From Limihaloglobus sulfuriphilus (GTDB lineage Bacteria; Planctomycetota; Phycisphaerae; Sedimentisphaerales; Sedimentisphaeraceae): a stretch of 64,000 nucleotides of DNA. The notes under the pieces were generated by a model. It searched no databases and was not told the DNA's origin. It saw only the letters and a program-made list of their open reading frames with translations. The stretch's first letter is position 1. Each line of letters opens with the position of its first letter. Location: the NCBI RefSeq assembly GCF_001999965.1, contig NZ_CP019646.1, forward strand, positions 1,674,001 to 1,738,000, given 5' to 3'. Positions 9,742 through 19,372 of this stretch are shown here, piece by piece. A program made the translations under genes and the position numbers.

Positions 9742-11046
9742 TTAATCAATGTTATCTATTTCCATATAAGCCACCCTGCTGTTATAGCCGTGGCCGGTTG
9801 TAAATACAACCTTTGTACCCTCAAGATTTATCCTCGGATGACAATGCCTCGGGTGGTGAAGTCCTTCGCGAAATCTTGCCAGCCGGGTATGTTTGCCTGT
9901 CTTGACATTGTAAACCGCAAGCCACTCATCGTGGTTACCGTATTTGTCAAGGGGATTACCCTTGGAATCGTAAGTCTGGGTTTCATATACAACAAGGTTC
10001 TCATCCCCGCTGAGTGATATATGCAGACAGCGGGGTGTGATGTCCCCAAAGACCTGTTCGACCTCGCCCGTTCTCGGCTCTACCCTGCGAACGCATCCTT
10101 TTTCAACAATATCAACATAATAAATATATTTGCCCTGAGGCCCCCATATCTCATGAGTAAAGATATGTCCATCAGGTGTTATATTTGCCAGTTTTACAAG
10201 CGAACCGTCAATCTTTGAATACCATATTCTGCTTTTAAGCACACTTCCGTCACTTCGATCCCTGAAACCATGGCAGTAAGAGACCTCATCGGGGTTCACC
10301 GGATTGATAACCGTATGGCAGGGAGCAATGCGCATTTCCTTATAAACCTGCTGTACAAAGGTATTTATGATATAAGGAGATTTTGTGAGTTCAATGCCGT
10401 TAAGATCAAAAGCATACATAACCGTAGTTCTGCCGAAAAACTGCTTGTTTTCAGCCGGGCCGGGATAGTCAATATATGCCACAGCTCTGGTGCCGTCTCT
10501 GCTGATTGTAGGCGGATCGCCTATTGTTCCATCCGGAACATGCATTATTCTTTTTCGTTTGCCGTTAGTCAGATCAAGCATGTAGAGATTGTGACCTGAC
10601 ATATCGTAATAGATCACAGTGTTGGAACCGGGGGCATAATCAGCGTGATACTGAGATGACATTGAGAGATGGCCGGCGTATTTTGATGTATCTTCCATCT
10701 CCAGTGTTGCAAGATGATATATCCTGCCATCATCAATATTTACGGCTAAGAGCTGGCGTTCCTGCCTGAAATAGGGGTCTTCCTCACCGCACGCGGCTTT
10801 CCAGGTTCCCTCAGGCCGCGGGCGGGAAGATTCTATCATTACATATTTATCATCCTCAAGCCAGCTGCGGTTGTGAGGGTAACTGTGGCAATTCATATAA
10901 TCACCGTTTGTGAGGAATCTGATTTCTCTGCCTGTTACCTTATCGGTTACGGTCTCTGTTTCACTTTCTGCGACACGGGGGAAAACATCACATATTTCGC
11001 CATAAACAGTGCCCATCGCGGCAAGAAGAAAAATAAGTTTTATCAT
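9742..11046 (-). CDS. Secreted oligogalacturonate-lyase-like (PL22-type) beta-propeller
   Basis: I chose the ATG at 11046 (M-I-K-L-I-F-L-L-A-A...), which begins a signal peptide and has AAAGGA upstream; an ATG at 11070 would overlap the previous gene. This is the most canonical of the four paralogues: S-Y-C-H-G keeps a His at the position of the proposed PL22 base, T-H-E-I-W-G-P-Q-G (about 298) and H-H-P-R-H-C-H-P (about 402) keep the metal-binding histidines, and the closing blade ends G-T-K-V-V-F-T. The Gln that helps bind the metal in characterised enzymes is His here. Probably a secreted beta-eliminating lyase on uronate oligomers; activity is inferred. Confidence 0.78.
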   Translation of the reverse strand: MIKLIFLLAAMGTVYGEICDVFPRVAESETETVTDKVTGREIRFLTNGDYMNCHSYPHNRSWLEDDKYVMIESSRPRPEGTWKAACGEEDPYFRQERQLLAVNIDDGRIYHLATLEMEDTSKYAGHLSMSSQYHADYAPGSNTVIYYDMSGHNLYMLDLTNGKRKRIMHVPDGTIGDPPTISRDGTRAVAYIDYPGPAENKQFFGRTTVMYAFDLNGIELTKSPYIINTFVQQVYKEMRIAPCHTVINPVNPDEVSYCHGFRDRSDGSVLKSRIWYSKIDGSLVKLANITPDGHIFTHEIWGPQGKYIYYVDIVEKGCVRRVEPRTGEVEQVFGDITPRCLHISLSGDENLVVYETQTYDSKGNPLDKYGNHDEWLAVYNVKTGKHTRLARFREGLHHPRHCHPRINLEGTKVVFTTGHGYNSRVAYMEIDNID

Positions 11047-11059
11047 AATATTTGTCCTT

Positions 11060-12382
11060 TTATTTATCAAGTTTTACGAAAGCAACCCTGCTGTTATATC
11101 CATCCGCTTCGGTAAATGCCACCTTCGTGCCCGCATAATTTATCTGTGGGTGTATATGTCTTGGATGATTAAGCCCTTCGTTGACTGTAGCAAGCAATGT
11201 GAACTTTTTTTTCTTAACGTCATACAGTACAAGGTCTTCGAGATGATTTTTATACTTGTCTATCGGTTTTATACCGTGAGAAACCTGGGTGTCAAATACG
11301 ATATAACGCTCGTCCATGCTCACGGAAACGTGGAGGCATCTGGGATTGGTGTCTTTAAAGATTACGGTTGTCTCTCCCGATCCGGGTTCCACTTTTGACA
11401 CGCCGCCGGTCCCGCAAATATCAACATAGTATATATACTTTCCATTAGGAGACCAGAGATCATGAGTATAAATATGCCCTTTTTCGGTTATGTTGGCAGG
11501 CTTTAAGAGTGAACCGTCCACTTTTACGTACCATACCCTGCTCATCTCTGCACTGCCATCAGCTATACCAAACCCTCGCGAGTAGGACATCTCGCTCCTG
11601 TCGGCGGGGTTTATAACCGCATGAGAGAGATTGAGCATACTGCGGCGGCTGCCGGTCTGTTTTTCAGGAGCAAGCCAGCGATCCGCAAGAACGGTGACAA
11701 CTTCTGGCCTTCCCTTCATGGTAAGCTCAACAGGATCGACATCAATATAAAATGCGTAGGAGGTTCTTCCTGTAAAATCATAATCCGAAGGTCCGGGCAT
11801 ATCCATGTACACAACGACACGATCACCGCTGTTGCATATCGTTGGCGGGTCGCCTATTGTCCCCTTATCAACGTGCCAGAGCAGTTTTTTTCTGCCCGTG
11901 TCAAGACTTAACAGATAAAGGTTATGCCCCGTCATATCATAATAAACGACAAGATTATGCTCAGGGGCGTAATCCGCATGGTATTGACTCGACATTGTGA
12001 AATGATATTTTCCGTACTTTTCGGATGCGTCAGATTCATGCTCAAGTGTGGCTAAATGGTAAAGATCGCCGGTGGAAACATCCGCTGCCAGAAGCTGCCT
12101 CTCGCCGGTAAAAAATTCCGGTTTACATTCATTACGGCTGCTTCCCGGCGCGGGACGGGATGATTCGATGAGAACATATCTGTCGTTCTCTGCCCAGGTC
12201 TTGTTATGAGGATAGAAGTGGCAGTTCATAAACTCACCGCTGGTGAGATAAGTTATTGTTCTGCCGGTAGTTTCGTCCTTAACTACCTCTTTTTCACAAC
12301 CAATCCTAGGGAAAACATCGGCTATTTCAGCATATACTGAGCAGAAAGAACAAAAAAACAGACAAAGCACTATTATTTTCAT
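11060..12382 (-). CDS. Secreted oligogalacturonate-lyase-like (PL22-type) beta-propeller
   Basis: The 440-residue paralogue has a signal peptide (M-K-I-I-V-L-C-L-F-F-C...) and the same propeller pattern. It reads T-H-D-L-W-S-P-N-G (about 306; Asp replaces Glu) and N-H-P-R-H-I-H-P (about 408), so the metal-binding histidines persist. The presumed base position is S-R-G. It is first of the tandem array of four and follows the pseudopilin by 49 bases. The three well-conserved copies may split different chain lengths or linkages. Confidence 0.76.
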   Translation of the reverse strand: MKIIVLCLFFCSFCSVYAEIADVFPRIGCEKEVVKDETTGRTITYLTSGEFMNCHFYPHNKTWAENDRYVLIESSRPAPGSSRNECKPEFFTGERQLLAADVSTGDLYHLATLEHESDASEKYGKYHFTMSSQYHADYAPEHNLVVYYDMTGHNLYLLSLDTGRKKLLWHVDKGTIGDPPTICNSGDRVVVYMDMPGPSDYDFTGRTSYAFYIDVDPVELTMKGRPEVVTVLADRWLAPEKQTGSRRSMLNLSHAVINPADRSEMSYSRGFGIADGSAEMSRVWYVKVDGSLLKPANITEKGHIYTHDLWSPNGKYIYYVDICGTGGVSKVEPGSGETTVIFKDTNPRCLHVSVSMDERYIVFDTQVSHGIKPIDKYKNHLEDLVLYDVKKKKFTLLATVNEGLNHPRHIHPQINYAGTKVAFTEADGYNSRVAFVKLDK

Positions 12383-12431
12383 AGGATATAACCTTTTATA
12401 TTATAATTAAGCGGGAGTTTTACTTGATAAT

Positions 12432-13334
12432 CTAAGGATATTTCTTTTGAGGCTGCCACCGCCAGTTGTTTGGATATTCAAGCCCTTTAAACGGCTGCCC
12501 ACTCAAGTAATCAGCTCCTTTTACCAGGCCGTGCCAGCTCACATGACCATCTACAAAAGCATAATTACCGCCATCTTTGTGCAAAGAATGCTGATTCTCA
12601 GTAAATGCCGGTTTACCGTTGTATGTTGCTGTATGAACTCTAGGTTTTTCGAATATCGCTCCATGATTGCTGCCCTGAACATTACCATAACCGGATGAGT
12701 CGCCGTAATCAGCCGTGTTGCCAAGGTGATTCTCGCCGACCAGTATTACCGAACCAGGCTGGGCAACCTGGGATTCCTTGGCAGGACGGCAGCTTCCGTC
12801 ACCTGAAAGCTCGGGGTTTGTCTTACGCCGGTAGCCTTGCACATACCACCATATACCATTATATAATGTTATATTAGGGCCGTATGACCGCGGCAGAGGC
12901 GTACCGTCAACATTCTGAAAAGAAGCTGCATAGGCATCGGATATGTCCTTGCTTCGCGGCTTTTTGTCTGAAGGACAATGCAGATATTTCTTCATTGCAT
13001 CCGTTTTACTCGTTGACCACTGCTGTGCCAGAGCCGCATCCCAGGGCTGCTGGGCGAGCTCCTGGTTTTTGTAATACGCCCAGGGGCTGCCCCTGTAAAA
13101 ACTCCGATCCGGAACCAGCATCCCGTCATTATCTGCAGCGTTTAAAAGAAGCGCTATAGCAACCTGCTTTGAATTGGATGCACAAAGAACTTTCTTGGCC
13201 TGCTCTCTGGCCTTGTTCAAAGAGGGCAAAAGGATAGCCATAAGAACCGCTATGACCGATATAACAACCAATAGCTCTATCAAGGTAAAACCTTTTCCAG
13301 GCACATCAAATTTATTCCCTGTTTTTTTAATCAT
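12432..13334 (-). CDS. Type II pseudopilin-like protein with H-X9-DG signature
   Basis: The 300-residue protein has a prepilin cleavage site [12 protein letters not shown] followed by a hydrophobic helix, then a variable soluble domain. Near the C-terminus [12 protein letters not shown] fits the H-X9-DG motif of the prepilin-associated family that is greatly expanded in Planctomycetota. It lies inside the operon between an oxidoreductase and the propeller lyases, so it may belong to the surface or secretion apparatus for that substrate. The function of this expanded family is not established. Confidence 0.88.
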   Translation of the reverse strand: MIKKTGNKFDVPGKGFTLIELLVVISVIAVLMAILLPSLNKAREQAKKVLCASNSKQVAIALLLNAADNDGMLVPDRSFYRGSPWAYYKNQELAQQPWDAALAQQWSTSKTDAMKKYLHCPSDKKPRSKDISDAYAASFQNVDGTPLPRSYGPNITLYNGIWWYVQGYRRKTNPELSGDGSCRPAKESQVAQPGSVILVGENHLGNTADYGDSSGYGNVQGSNHGAIFEKPRVHTATYNGKPAFTENQHSLHKDGGNYAFVDGHVSWHGLVKGADYLSGQPFKGLEYPNNWRWQPQKKYP

Positions 13335-13357
13335 AATAACTTTCCTTAAAACTATTA

Positions 13358-14440
13358 CTAAACTAAAGATAAATCATAATCTTCAACATTTTCACATACT
13401 TTATCTGTTCGAATATCATTAAGATTATAAGACCTGTTTACCGTTTCAAAAACCTTTATTGAACCCAGCAGTCTTTCTACATAATCGGGTGAAGGCACTT
13501 CACGATTTTTTATCATATCATAATAATTCCCCCACAGATATGCCCCGCTGAGTTTTTCAGAGCAGATAGTTTTCCTTTCGGTAACAATTTTGTCCGATAC
13601 AGTTTTAGCCTGGACTGTCATCTCAATTTCTTTGCGAGGCCAGATTGCTTGCGGTCCAACATTTCTGTAAATAACTCCATTTTCAAAACCTAAGACCATG
13701 CTGTCTGGATACGGACTGTCATCGCCTATGCAAAACGACGCCAACACATTCGCTATCAGCCCATTCGAAAACTTCAATGACATATTGGCGTTGTCTGGCG
13801 TGGGTCTCTCTGTAAATATTCTGGACTCCACAACACTTACGCTTTCTATGGCTCCAAAAAGCTGAATCAGGTCGTTGAGAGCGTAAATCCCTATGCGAAA
13901 CACCGGAGCAACAGGGCACAATTCTCGCTGATCATACCAGCTGCCGTCATGTTTTTCGCGATAATTAGCCCATGTAAAACACTGGGCCGAAATCGCACGC
14001 CCAAGATCATACTTTTCTATCCACGCATAAATCTGCTTTATATCATCAGGCATTATGGGGTAAGGTGAATTGGTACATAAGACCTTATTTAAATTTACAA
14101 GTTCTCTCAAAGCTTTTTTTGCAGAACTGGAAGATTCTTCGAATGGCTTGGTGGTGATTATGTCTTTGCCGGCTCTGACGATAGCTTTTATCTGGTCTGC
14201 TCTGCCGGCCGGACCTGTGAAAAGCCCGACACATTCAAAATCCCCTTCACGAAGCATTTCGTCAAGATCGGTAAATCCTCTTACACCATATCTGACGGCA
14301 ACCTCACTGACATCGTCCTTTTCAAGACTGCAAACCGCTGTTAATTCAAAAAAATCCGATGCTTTCCCGGAAAGAATCTGGGTTTCTATAATATGCTTGC
14401 CGTAATGCAGACCAACAATAGCTATTTTTATTCTTTTCAT
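13358..14440 (-). CDS. Gfo/Idh/MocA-family oxidoreductase, first gene of operon A
   Basis: The 360-residue protein begins [11 protein letters not shown] (Rossmann), has '[13 protein letters not shown]' where the family has the catalytic-type Lys-Pro, and an alpha/beta domain with '[16 protein letters not shown]'. It is distinct from the copy at 2119-3138 (low similarity outside the motifs). Leading the operon that encodes the PL22-like propellers, it may act on a released uronate or sugar. An inverted repeat overlaps its promoter. Confidence 0.87.
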   Translation of the reverse strand: MKRIKIAIVGLHYGKHIIETQILSGKASDFFELTAVCSLEKDDVSEVAVRYGVRGFTDLDEMLREGDFECVGLFTGPAGRADQIKAIVRAGKDIITTKPFEESSSSAKKALRELVNLNKVLCTNSPYPIMPDDIKQIYAWIEKYDLGRAISAQCFTWANYREKHDGSWYDQRELCPVAPVFRIGIYALNDLIQLFGAIESVSVVESRIFTERPTPDNANMSLKFSNGLIANVLASFCIGDDSPYPDSMVLGFENGVIYRNVGPQAIWPRKEIEMTVQAKTVSDKIVTERKTICSEKLSGAYLWGNYYDMIKNREVPSPDYVERLLGSIKVFETVNRSYNLNDIRTDKVCENVEDYDLSLV

Positions 14441-14458
14441 GTTTTCTTTTGCTGAAAG

Positions 14459-14512
14459 TATATTATATGTTTTATTTATGCATATAATATAACAAATAAA
14501 AATATTGACAAA
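14459..14512 (-). promoter_or_regulatory. Promoter of operon A with 11-bp inverted-repeat operator
   Basis: On the minus strand TTGTCA (14512-14507) and TATTAT (about 14490-14485) are spaced 16 bases. An inverted repeat with 11-base arms, TATATTATATG (14459-14469) and CATATAATATA (14481-14491), covers the -10 region and the start site. That layout suits a repressor site. The regulator is not identified; the sequence is AT-rich, so chance is possible. Confidence 0.45.
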
Positions 14513-14630
14513 ATGTTTAAAATGTCACAGTTATTTGCAAATATGGAAGTGTTTATTTAGCTAGTAATTTACTCTGCATTCACAAGAGCACTGCTTCAAA
14601 AGATGCATGAGGATACAATATTTCCAACAA

Positions 14631-14651
14631 GAGATAATGAGACATTATCTC
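14631..14651. other. Perfect 9-bp hairpin downstream of kdgK
   Basis: GAGATAATG and CATTATCTC pair perfectly around an AGA loop, 46 bases after the kdgK stop. There is no strong U-tract on the minus-strand transcript (TTGTTGG follows), so it is a weak terminator or a 3'-end stabiliser for operon B rather than a classical intrinsic terminator. Confidence 0.4.
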
Positions 14652-14697
14652 AGTTATTTGAATGAAAGCTTGTGATTTTGTTTCAGAATCCGGCCGG

Positions 14698-15795
14698 CTA
14701 CCTGTCCACTCTTGCGGTTCCGCCTGCCATTACCTTTTCAACTTCTTCCAGGCTCGCAGTGGTTGTATCGCCGGGTGTTGTCATGGCCAGCGCCCCGTGG
14801 GCGGCACCATAATTTACGGCTTCATCGCCGGATCTGCCTTCCATCAGGCCGTAAATAAGCCCCGAAGCAAAGCTGTCTCCGCCGCCGACACGATCGTATA
14901 TCTCGAGATTTTCACGAAGCAGGGCCTCATGAAAATTTCCATCAACATAAAGTATTGCTCCCCAGTCGTTTATACCGGCAGTTTTGGCGTTTCTCAGGGT
15001 CGTTGCTACGGCCTGGAAGTTTGGAAACTGTTTTACAGCTTCGAGGATCATCTTCTTGAAGTTGCCCGGGTCTATCTTTGATATGTGCTTATCGAGGCCT
15101 GCCACATCGAGCCCCAGACATGCGGTGAAATCCTCTTCGTTGCCCATCATGACATCAATATAGGTTGCTATCGACCTGTTGACCTGCTGAGCTTTTACTT
15201 TGCCGCCGATGGACTTCCAGAGGCTCGGGCGGTAATTCAGGTCATACGAGACGATCGTGCCGTATTTTTTGGCCGTCTTTACCGCTTCGACGACGGCATC
15301 AGGGGTTGTCTCTGAGAGAGCCGCGAATATGCCGCCGGTATGAAACCATCGGACACCATCTTTACCGAAAATTGAATCCCAGTCGATATCGCCTTTCTTG
15401 AGCTGTGAAGCCGCAGAATGGCCGCGGTCACTGCAGCCCTTTGCCGCACGAACACCAAAGCCCTTCTCGGTGAAGTTAAGGCCGACGCGTACATCACGGC
15501 CTATTCCGTCAAACGGAAGCCATTTGACGTATTCAAGCGAAACCCCGCCCTGGTACATCAAATCCTCTAACAAGCGGCCCACAGGATTATCGGCAACAGC
15601 GGTTACAACCGCCGCACGTTTGCCAAAACACCGCTTGAGTCCCCTGGCAACATTATATTCGCCACCCCCTTCCCATACTTTGAAGTGCCTGGCAGTGTGT
15701 ATCCGATCATCACCGGGATCGAGACGTATCATAACCTCGCCGAGTGAAAGTATATCGTATCTGCATTCCTTTTCAGATTTGAGTTTTAAAGCCAT
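14698..15795 (-). CDS. kdgK: 2-dehydro-3-deoxygluconate (KDG) kinase, PfkB family
   Basis: The 365-residue sugar kinase has an N-terminal 'SLGEVMIRLDPG', the substrate-side G-G-G-E-Y-N-V-A motif and the C-terminal PfkB signature 'DRVGGGDSFASGLIYG', whose Asp is the catalytic base. It would phosphorylate KDG to KDPG in the cytoplasm. A one-base gap to the upstream KDPG aldolase makes the kinase/aldolase pairing strong evidence for this substrate over other PfkB sugars. It is the last gene of operon B. It is slightly longer than typical KDG kinases (~310-340 residues). Confidence 0.88.
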   Translation of the reverse strand: MALKLKSEKECRYDILSLGEVMIRLDPGDDRIHTARHFKVWEGGGEYNVARGLKRCFGKRAAVVTAVADNPVGRLLEDLMYQGGVSLEYVKWLPFDGIGRDVRVGLNFTEKGFGVRAAKGCSDRGHSAASQLKKGDIDWDSIFGKDGVRWFHTGGIFAALSETTPDAVVEAVKTAKKYGTIVSYDLNYRPSLWKSIGGKVKAQQVNRSIATYIDVMMGNEEDFTACLGLDVAGLDKHISKIDPGNFKKMILEAVKQFPNFQAVATTLRNAKTAGINDWGAILYVDGNFHEALLRENLEIYDRVGGGDSFASGLIYGLMEGRSGDEAVNYGAAHGALAMTTPGDTTTASLEEVEKVMAGGTARVDR

Positions 15796-15796
15796 A

Positions 15797-16471
15797 TTAT
15801 TCGCCTCTTACCTTGTTTATAAGTTCAATTGTTTCCCTGACATTTGCTGTAATTGCCGCCCAGTCACGGTTTTTTACAAGCTCTTCTGTAATGAGCTTCG
15901 ATCCCATCCCTGCACATACAATTCCCGCGTCAAACCATTCTTTGAGACTTTCTTCGGTCGGTGAGACACCCCCTGTGGGCATAATCTCAGTCCACGGGCA
16001 CGGGCCGGTAACGGCCTTAACGAATGCAGGGCCGCCCACCTGGGCCCCGGGAAAAACCTTGCATATCTCGACACCCAGTTCGTGGGCCTTGTGTATCTCG
16101 GTCACAGAACCGCAGCCGGGAGAATAGGGTATTTTGCGTTTGTTGCACAATTTAGCGGTTTCCTCATCAAGCAGCGGCCCAACAACAAAATCAGCGCCGG
16201 CAGAAATATACATAGCGGCGGTCGGTGCATCGCAGATACTGCCGACACCAAGTATCAGATCGGGCCTTTGCTGATCACGAAAGACGCATAACTGCCGGAA
16301 AACATCGACAGCTCTGTCGCCGCGGTTTGTAAATTCTACCGCTTTTGCGCCGCCGTCAGCACAGGCCAGAGCAATATTCTTGACTGTTTCAAAATCACTG
16401 TTGTAAAATACCGGGATCAGACCAGTTTTTTTCATTGTTGAAAGCACGTCCAATCTTTTGTGAAATGCCAT
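15797..16471 (-). CDS. eda: KDPG/KHG aldolase (2-dehydro-3-deoxy-6-phosphogluconate aldolase)
   Basis: The 224-residue class I aldolase keeps the Glu of the 'AVEFTNRG' strand, the Schiff-base Lys in 'EICKVFPG', and the phosphate-binding 'MPTGGVSP' loop. It splits KDPG to pyruvate and glyceraldehyde-3-phosphate, and may also accept 4-hydroxy-2-oxoglutarate. Directly upstream of the KDG kinase, it completes the lower branch of uronate or Entner-Doudoroff-type catabolism. Confidence 0.9.
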   Translation of the reverse strand: MAFHKRLDVLSTMKKTGLIPVFYNSDFETVKNIALACADGGAKAVEFTNRGDRAVDVFRQLCVFRDQQRPDLILGVGSICDAPTAAMYISAGADFVVGPLLDEETAKLCNKRKIPYSPGCGSVTEIHKAHELGVEICKVFPGAQVGGPAFVKAVTGPCPWTEIMPTGGVSPTEESLKEWFDAGIVCAGMGSKLITEELVKNRDWAAITANVRETIELINKVRGE

Positions 16472-16517
16472 AATGACATCCTTTCAGTAATTTATAATCG
16501 CAAATTCGGTTTAAGTT

Positions 16518-18536
16518 TCAGCTGTATATTCTGCCGTTTCGATAATCGGCCCAGGCCGGTTCAAACGCTTTTCGCTCTGAGGGGGCCATTCTAACCGGCA
16601 CTGTTTCTGATGTAAAGAAATTCTCATTGGCAGGATCAAATACAATACGCATAACAGAATCCCGCAGCTTGAGATTTTCGGGCTTGAATCGGAGTGTTTC
16701 ACCGGTATCAGGATCCTTAATATCAGGATGAACCTCGATTCCGTCACCAGCAAGAACCAGATGTGAGCCTCTCGAACCGGAACCTGCCTCTAACAGGTCC
16801 ATGACAGCCTTGAGCGAAGCTACGCAGGCAAGCGAAATGTGTCTTGCCTGAACCGCAGTTATCAGGCTTGACTCGTTGTTGACGGCAAGACCGCATAATT
16901 GAATGCTTTGGAACAGCTCAAGGGCTTCTTTGAAGGCTTTTCTGACATTTGCAAGCTTGCGTATATGCCCGCCGAAAGCTGTCATCCTCTGCTGTATCTG
17001 CTTTATTGCCTCAACCGGAGCCGGACCGCTGCCCCGCAGTATATCAAGCGATTTGATCGCCGCGGCAATTTCTTTATCCACATCATCCGGGACAGTTATA
17101 TCAGAGCCGTACGCGTTTACGATAAATTCTGCCGCACGCTGGGCGCCAACCTGACCGGCGTTCAGGGCGGAACCGCCGGGACGCTTCACGCCGTGAGACC
17201 CCGCCATCTCGCCTATGACGAACGTGTGCCTGATATTAGACTCCCACCATTTGTTGATCGCGAAGCCCCCATTGTTATGTTGTGCGCAGACAGCAATTTC
17301 AAGCGGCTCAGAATAGAGGTCAATATCATGCTCTTTGTAAATATCAATCGCCGGAGAATTCATATGCTCAAGCCGTTCAATGGGCAGGCTCTGCAACGCT
17401 GAGGCGGCCTTTAAATAATCAAGGGCCTCCGGCCCAAGATCCTCAAACCTGAATTCATCCATCCCCAGATTTCCGACAGGGTTACGCAGAAAATCCATAA
17501 AAACACGCCTGCCCTTTTGCGTCTCGTTAAATACGACAACATCTATAAGCGAAGACTGATAATTCTCAATCCGCTGAGGATCGAACGGCCACTGGTATCC
17601 TTTGAGAAAGATATCCGTTGCCATCCTGCTCATCGAAGGAAAGAAACCCGTGAGAAATTCACGCTCGTCATTGCCCTCGGCGTCGGTGCTGAATATCCTG
17701 GGTATTGCCTGCATGTAGGTACCGGAGACATTCCAGCGGAATTTTATGCTGGCCAGGCCAAACTGTGACTCTGTGAAGTTCTCCGCGGCAAGGCCCGCTT
17801 TGAAAGCTATGCCGTGCATTCCAGTCTGGCCCTTAGGATAGACACTTGTCTTATACAACGCACCTGGGCCGCCGGCAGCAAGCACGAAATTGTCGGCGAG
17901 GAACACGCTTAATCCCAGATTATCACCATGCAGCTGCTTTTTGTTTATCGTAATCAGCCCTAAGATTCTTTTATTATCGCCCTCGCCGCGGGTTATGAAT
18001 TCAACTGCTTCCTGGTGGTCGTAGATTGTTATTCCATAACGCGTTATAATCTTTTCAAGGCACTCGCTCATGAATTTGCTTGTCTTGGGACCTGCCGAAG
18101 TGGCGCGTTCGTACGGGTCGTGATCGGTCTTGTAGCCGACATAGATACCCATAGAGTCACTGGGGAAAGGTACTCCGGCTTCTACAAGGTTATAAAACCC
18201 CCGAAGCGAGCCGATCCCCTCTGCCAGAGCCAGATCTGCGTGGCAACATCCGCCGGCGGTAAGGCTTTTCGCAAAACTCTCAGCGCTGTCGGCGACATCC
18301 GGGCTGGTGCCCATCTTATAGTATGTCTGCTTATCAGATCCGCTCATGCGGGATGCGCCAAGGGCTTTGCCGGCAGTAACCACCGCTATTCTTTCCTGAG
18401 GATTATCTACACCATTCTGATCCATATATTCATACAGTTTCTTTGCGCAGTTCATGCCGGCTGCACCGGCGCCGACGACTACTGTATTGAACCTGTGTAT
18501 TTTGACATCCTGACCGTTTATTTTTCTTGTAGTCAT
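16518..18536 (-). CDS. Fumarate-reductase/SdhA-like FAD-dependent oxidoreductase
   Basis: About 672 residues. An N-terminal FAD fold (V-V-V-G-A-G-A-A-G) is followed by a long capping domain, then 'HNNGGFAINKWWESN' and 'GEMAGSHGVKRPGGSALNAGQVGA', which match the FAD-binding return of fumarate reductase, APS reductase and aspartate oxidase flavoproteins, and then a helical C-terminal domain. No iron-sulphur or membrane subunit lies nearby, so the electron partner is open. I chose the ATG at 18536; a GTG at 18545 is also possible. Its N-terminus (M-T-T-R-K) is shared with the OYE fusion in the same operon. Substrate unknown; a redox step on a sugar acid or enoate is the best guess. Confidence 0.78.
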   Translation of the reverse strand: MTTRKINGQDVKIHRFNTVVVGAGAAGMNCAKKLYEYMDQNGVDNPQERIAVVTAGKALGASRMSGSDKQTYYKMGTSPDVADSAESFAKSLTAGGCCHADLALAEGIGSLRGFYNLVEAGVPFPSDSMGIYVGYKTDHDPYERATSAGPKTSKFMSECLEKIITRYGITIYDHQEAVEFITRGEGDNKRILGLITINKKQLHGDNLGLSVFLADNFVLAAGGPGALYKTSVYPKGQTGMHGIAFKAGLAAENFTESQFGLASIKFRWNVSGTYMQAIPRIFSTDAEGNDEREFLTGFFPSMSRMATDIFLKGYQWPFDPQRIENYQSSLIDVVVFNETQKGRRVFMDFLRNPVGNLGMDEFRFEDLGPEALDYLKAASALQSLPIERLEHMNSPAIDIYKEHDIDLYSEPLEIAVCAQHNNGGFAINKWWESNIRHTFVIGEMAGSHGVKRPGGSALNAGQVGAQRAAEFIVNAYGSDITVPDDVDKEIAAAIKSLDILRGSGPAPVEAIKQIQQRMTAFGGHIRKLANVRKAFKEALELFQSIQLCGLAVNNESSLITAVQARHISLACVASLKAVMDLLEAGSGSRGSHLVLAGDGIEVHPDIKDPDTGETLRFKPENLKLRDSVMRIVFDPANENFFTSETVPVRMAPSERKAFEPAWADYRNGRIYS

Positions 18537-18576
18537 ATTACTCACTCAAATTCTCTGGTTTATCAAATTTATATTA

Positions 18577-19371
18577 TTAAAGCCGCCTGAGATGAAATCC
18601 GCCGTCAACATTTATCACCTGACCTGTGGAAAAATCGAGCCTGCCCTCGGCTATGGCACCAACCGCCTTTGCGATATCTTCAGGATATCCCCACCTTTTT
18701 ATGGGGGTTATTCCCTCTGCAATCAGCTTGTCGTATTTTTCTTTAACAATGCTTGTCATGTCAGTCATGATTATGCCGGGGCGAATCTCAAAGACACCAA
18801 TATTGTATTCGGCGAGCCTGTCGGCATAGAGCTTAGTCATCATGCTTAAACCCGCCTTGCTCAGGCAGTATTCACCTCTCGCCGGGCTTGATGTGTATGC
18901 CGAAACACTGCTGGTTGTGCATATCCGGAAGTTGCGGTCAGGGTTTGACTGCTTCTGCTCAATCATCCAGTTAGCGGCAAGCTGAGTAAGAAAGTAAGGC
19001 CCTTTAAGGTTTATATTCATTACCCTCTCATAACTTTCCTCTCCGGCTTCGAGTATATCCTGCCGCCGGGCAGGGGCGACTCCTGCGTTGTTAACGAGCA
19101 TGTCGCAGCGGCCGAAATGTTCTTTTGTAAAATCAATAAGCCGCTGCCTGTCTTCTGATCTGCTTATGTCGCCGCGAAGTGCATAAGCCTGTACCGTGAG
19201 TTTCTGCACTTCTTCAACAGCCGCCGCCGCTGCAGTGTCATCGGGCTGGGAATCTTTGAAATCAAAGTAGTTTATGATGATATTATACCCGAGTGAAGCA
19301 AGCTCAATCGCTATTGCCCTGCCGATGCCCCGGCTTGCCCCGGTAACTATTGCTGTAGGTTTATCTGACAT
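18577..19371 (-). CDS. Short-chain dehydrogenase/reductase (FabG/KduD-like)
   Basis: About 264 residues with the SDR cofactor motif T-G-A-S-R-G-I-G, the N-N-A-G strand, a catalytic Ser in 'TTSSVSAYTS', the Y-C-L-S-K catalytic Tyr-Lys and the C-terminal 'STGQVINVDGGFH'. The ATG at 19371 (M-S-D-K-P) has GAGGAAT just upstream and is preferred to 19383. Annotation by similarity would be '3-ketoacyl-ACP reductase', but beside KDG kinase and KDPG aldolase a sugar-acid dehydrogenase (a KduD-like step giving KDG) is more plausible. This is an inference from context. Confidence 0.85.
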   Translation of the reverse strand: MSDKPTAIVTGASRGIGRAIAIELASLGYNIIINYFDFKDSQPDDTAAAAAVEEVQKLTVQAYALRGDISRSEDRQRLIDFTKEHFGRCDMLVNNAGVAPARRQDILEAGEESYERVMNINLKGPYFLTQLAANWMIEQKQSNPDRNFRICTTSSVSAYTSSPARGEYCLSKAGLSMMTKLYADRLAEYNIGVFEIRPGIIMTDMTSIVKEKYDKLIAEGITPIKRWGYPEDIAKAVGAIAEGRLDFSTGQVINVDGGFHLRRL

Positions 19372-19372
19372 T

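Noticed and set aside
16518-18536. Adenylylsulphate reductase or succinate dehydrogenase subunit A
   Set aside because: No partner iron-sulphur or membrane subunit is nearby and the operon is sugar-catabolic, so only the wider flavoprotein family is claimed.
18577-19371. Fatty-acid FabG
   Set aside because: The SDR motifs fit FabG, but no fatty-acid genes are near. A sugar-acid dehydrogenase fits the operon better.
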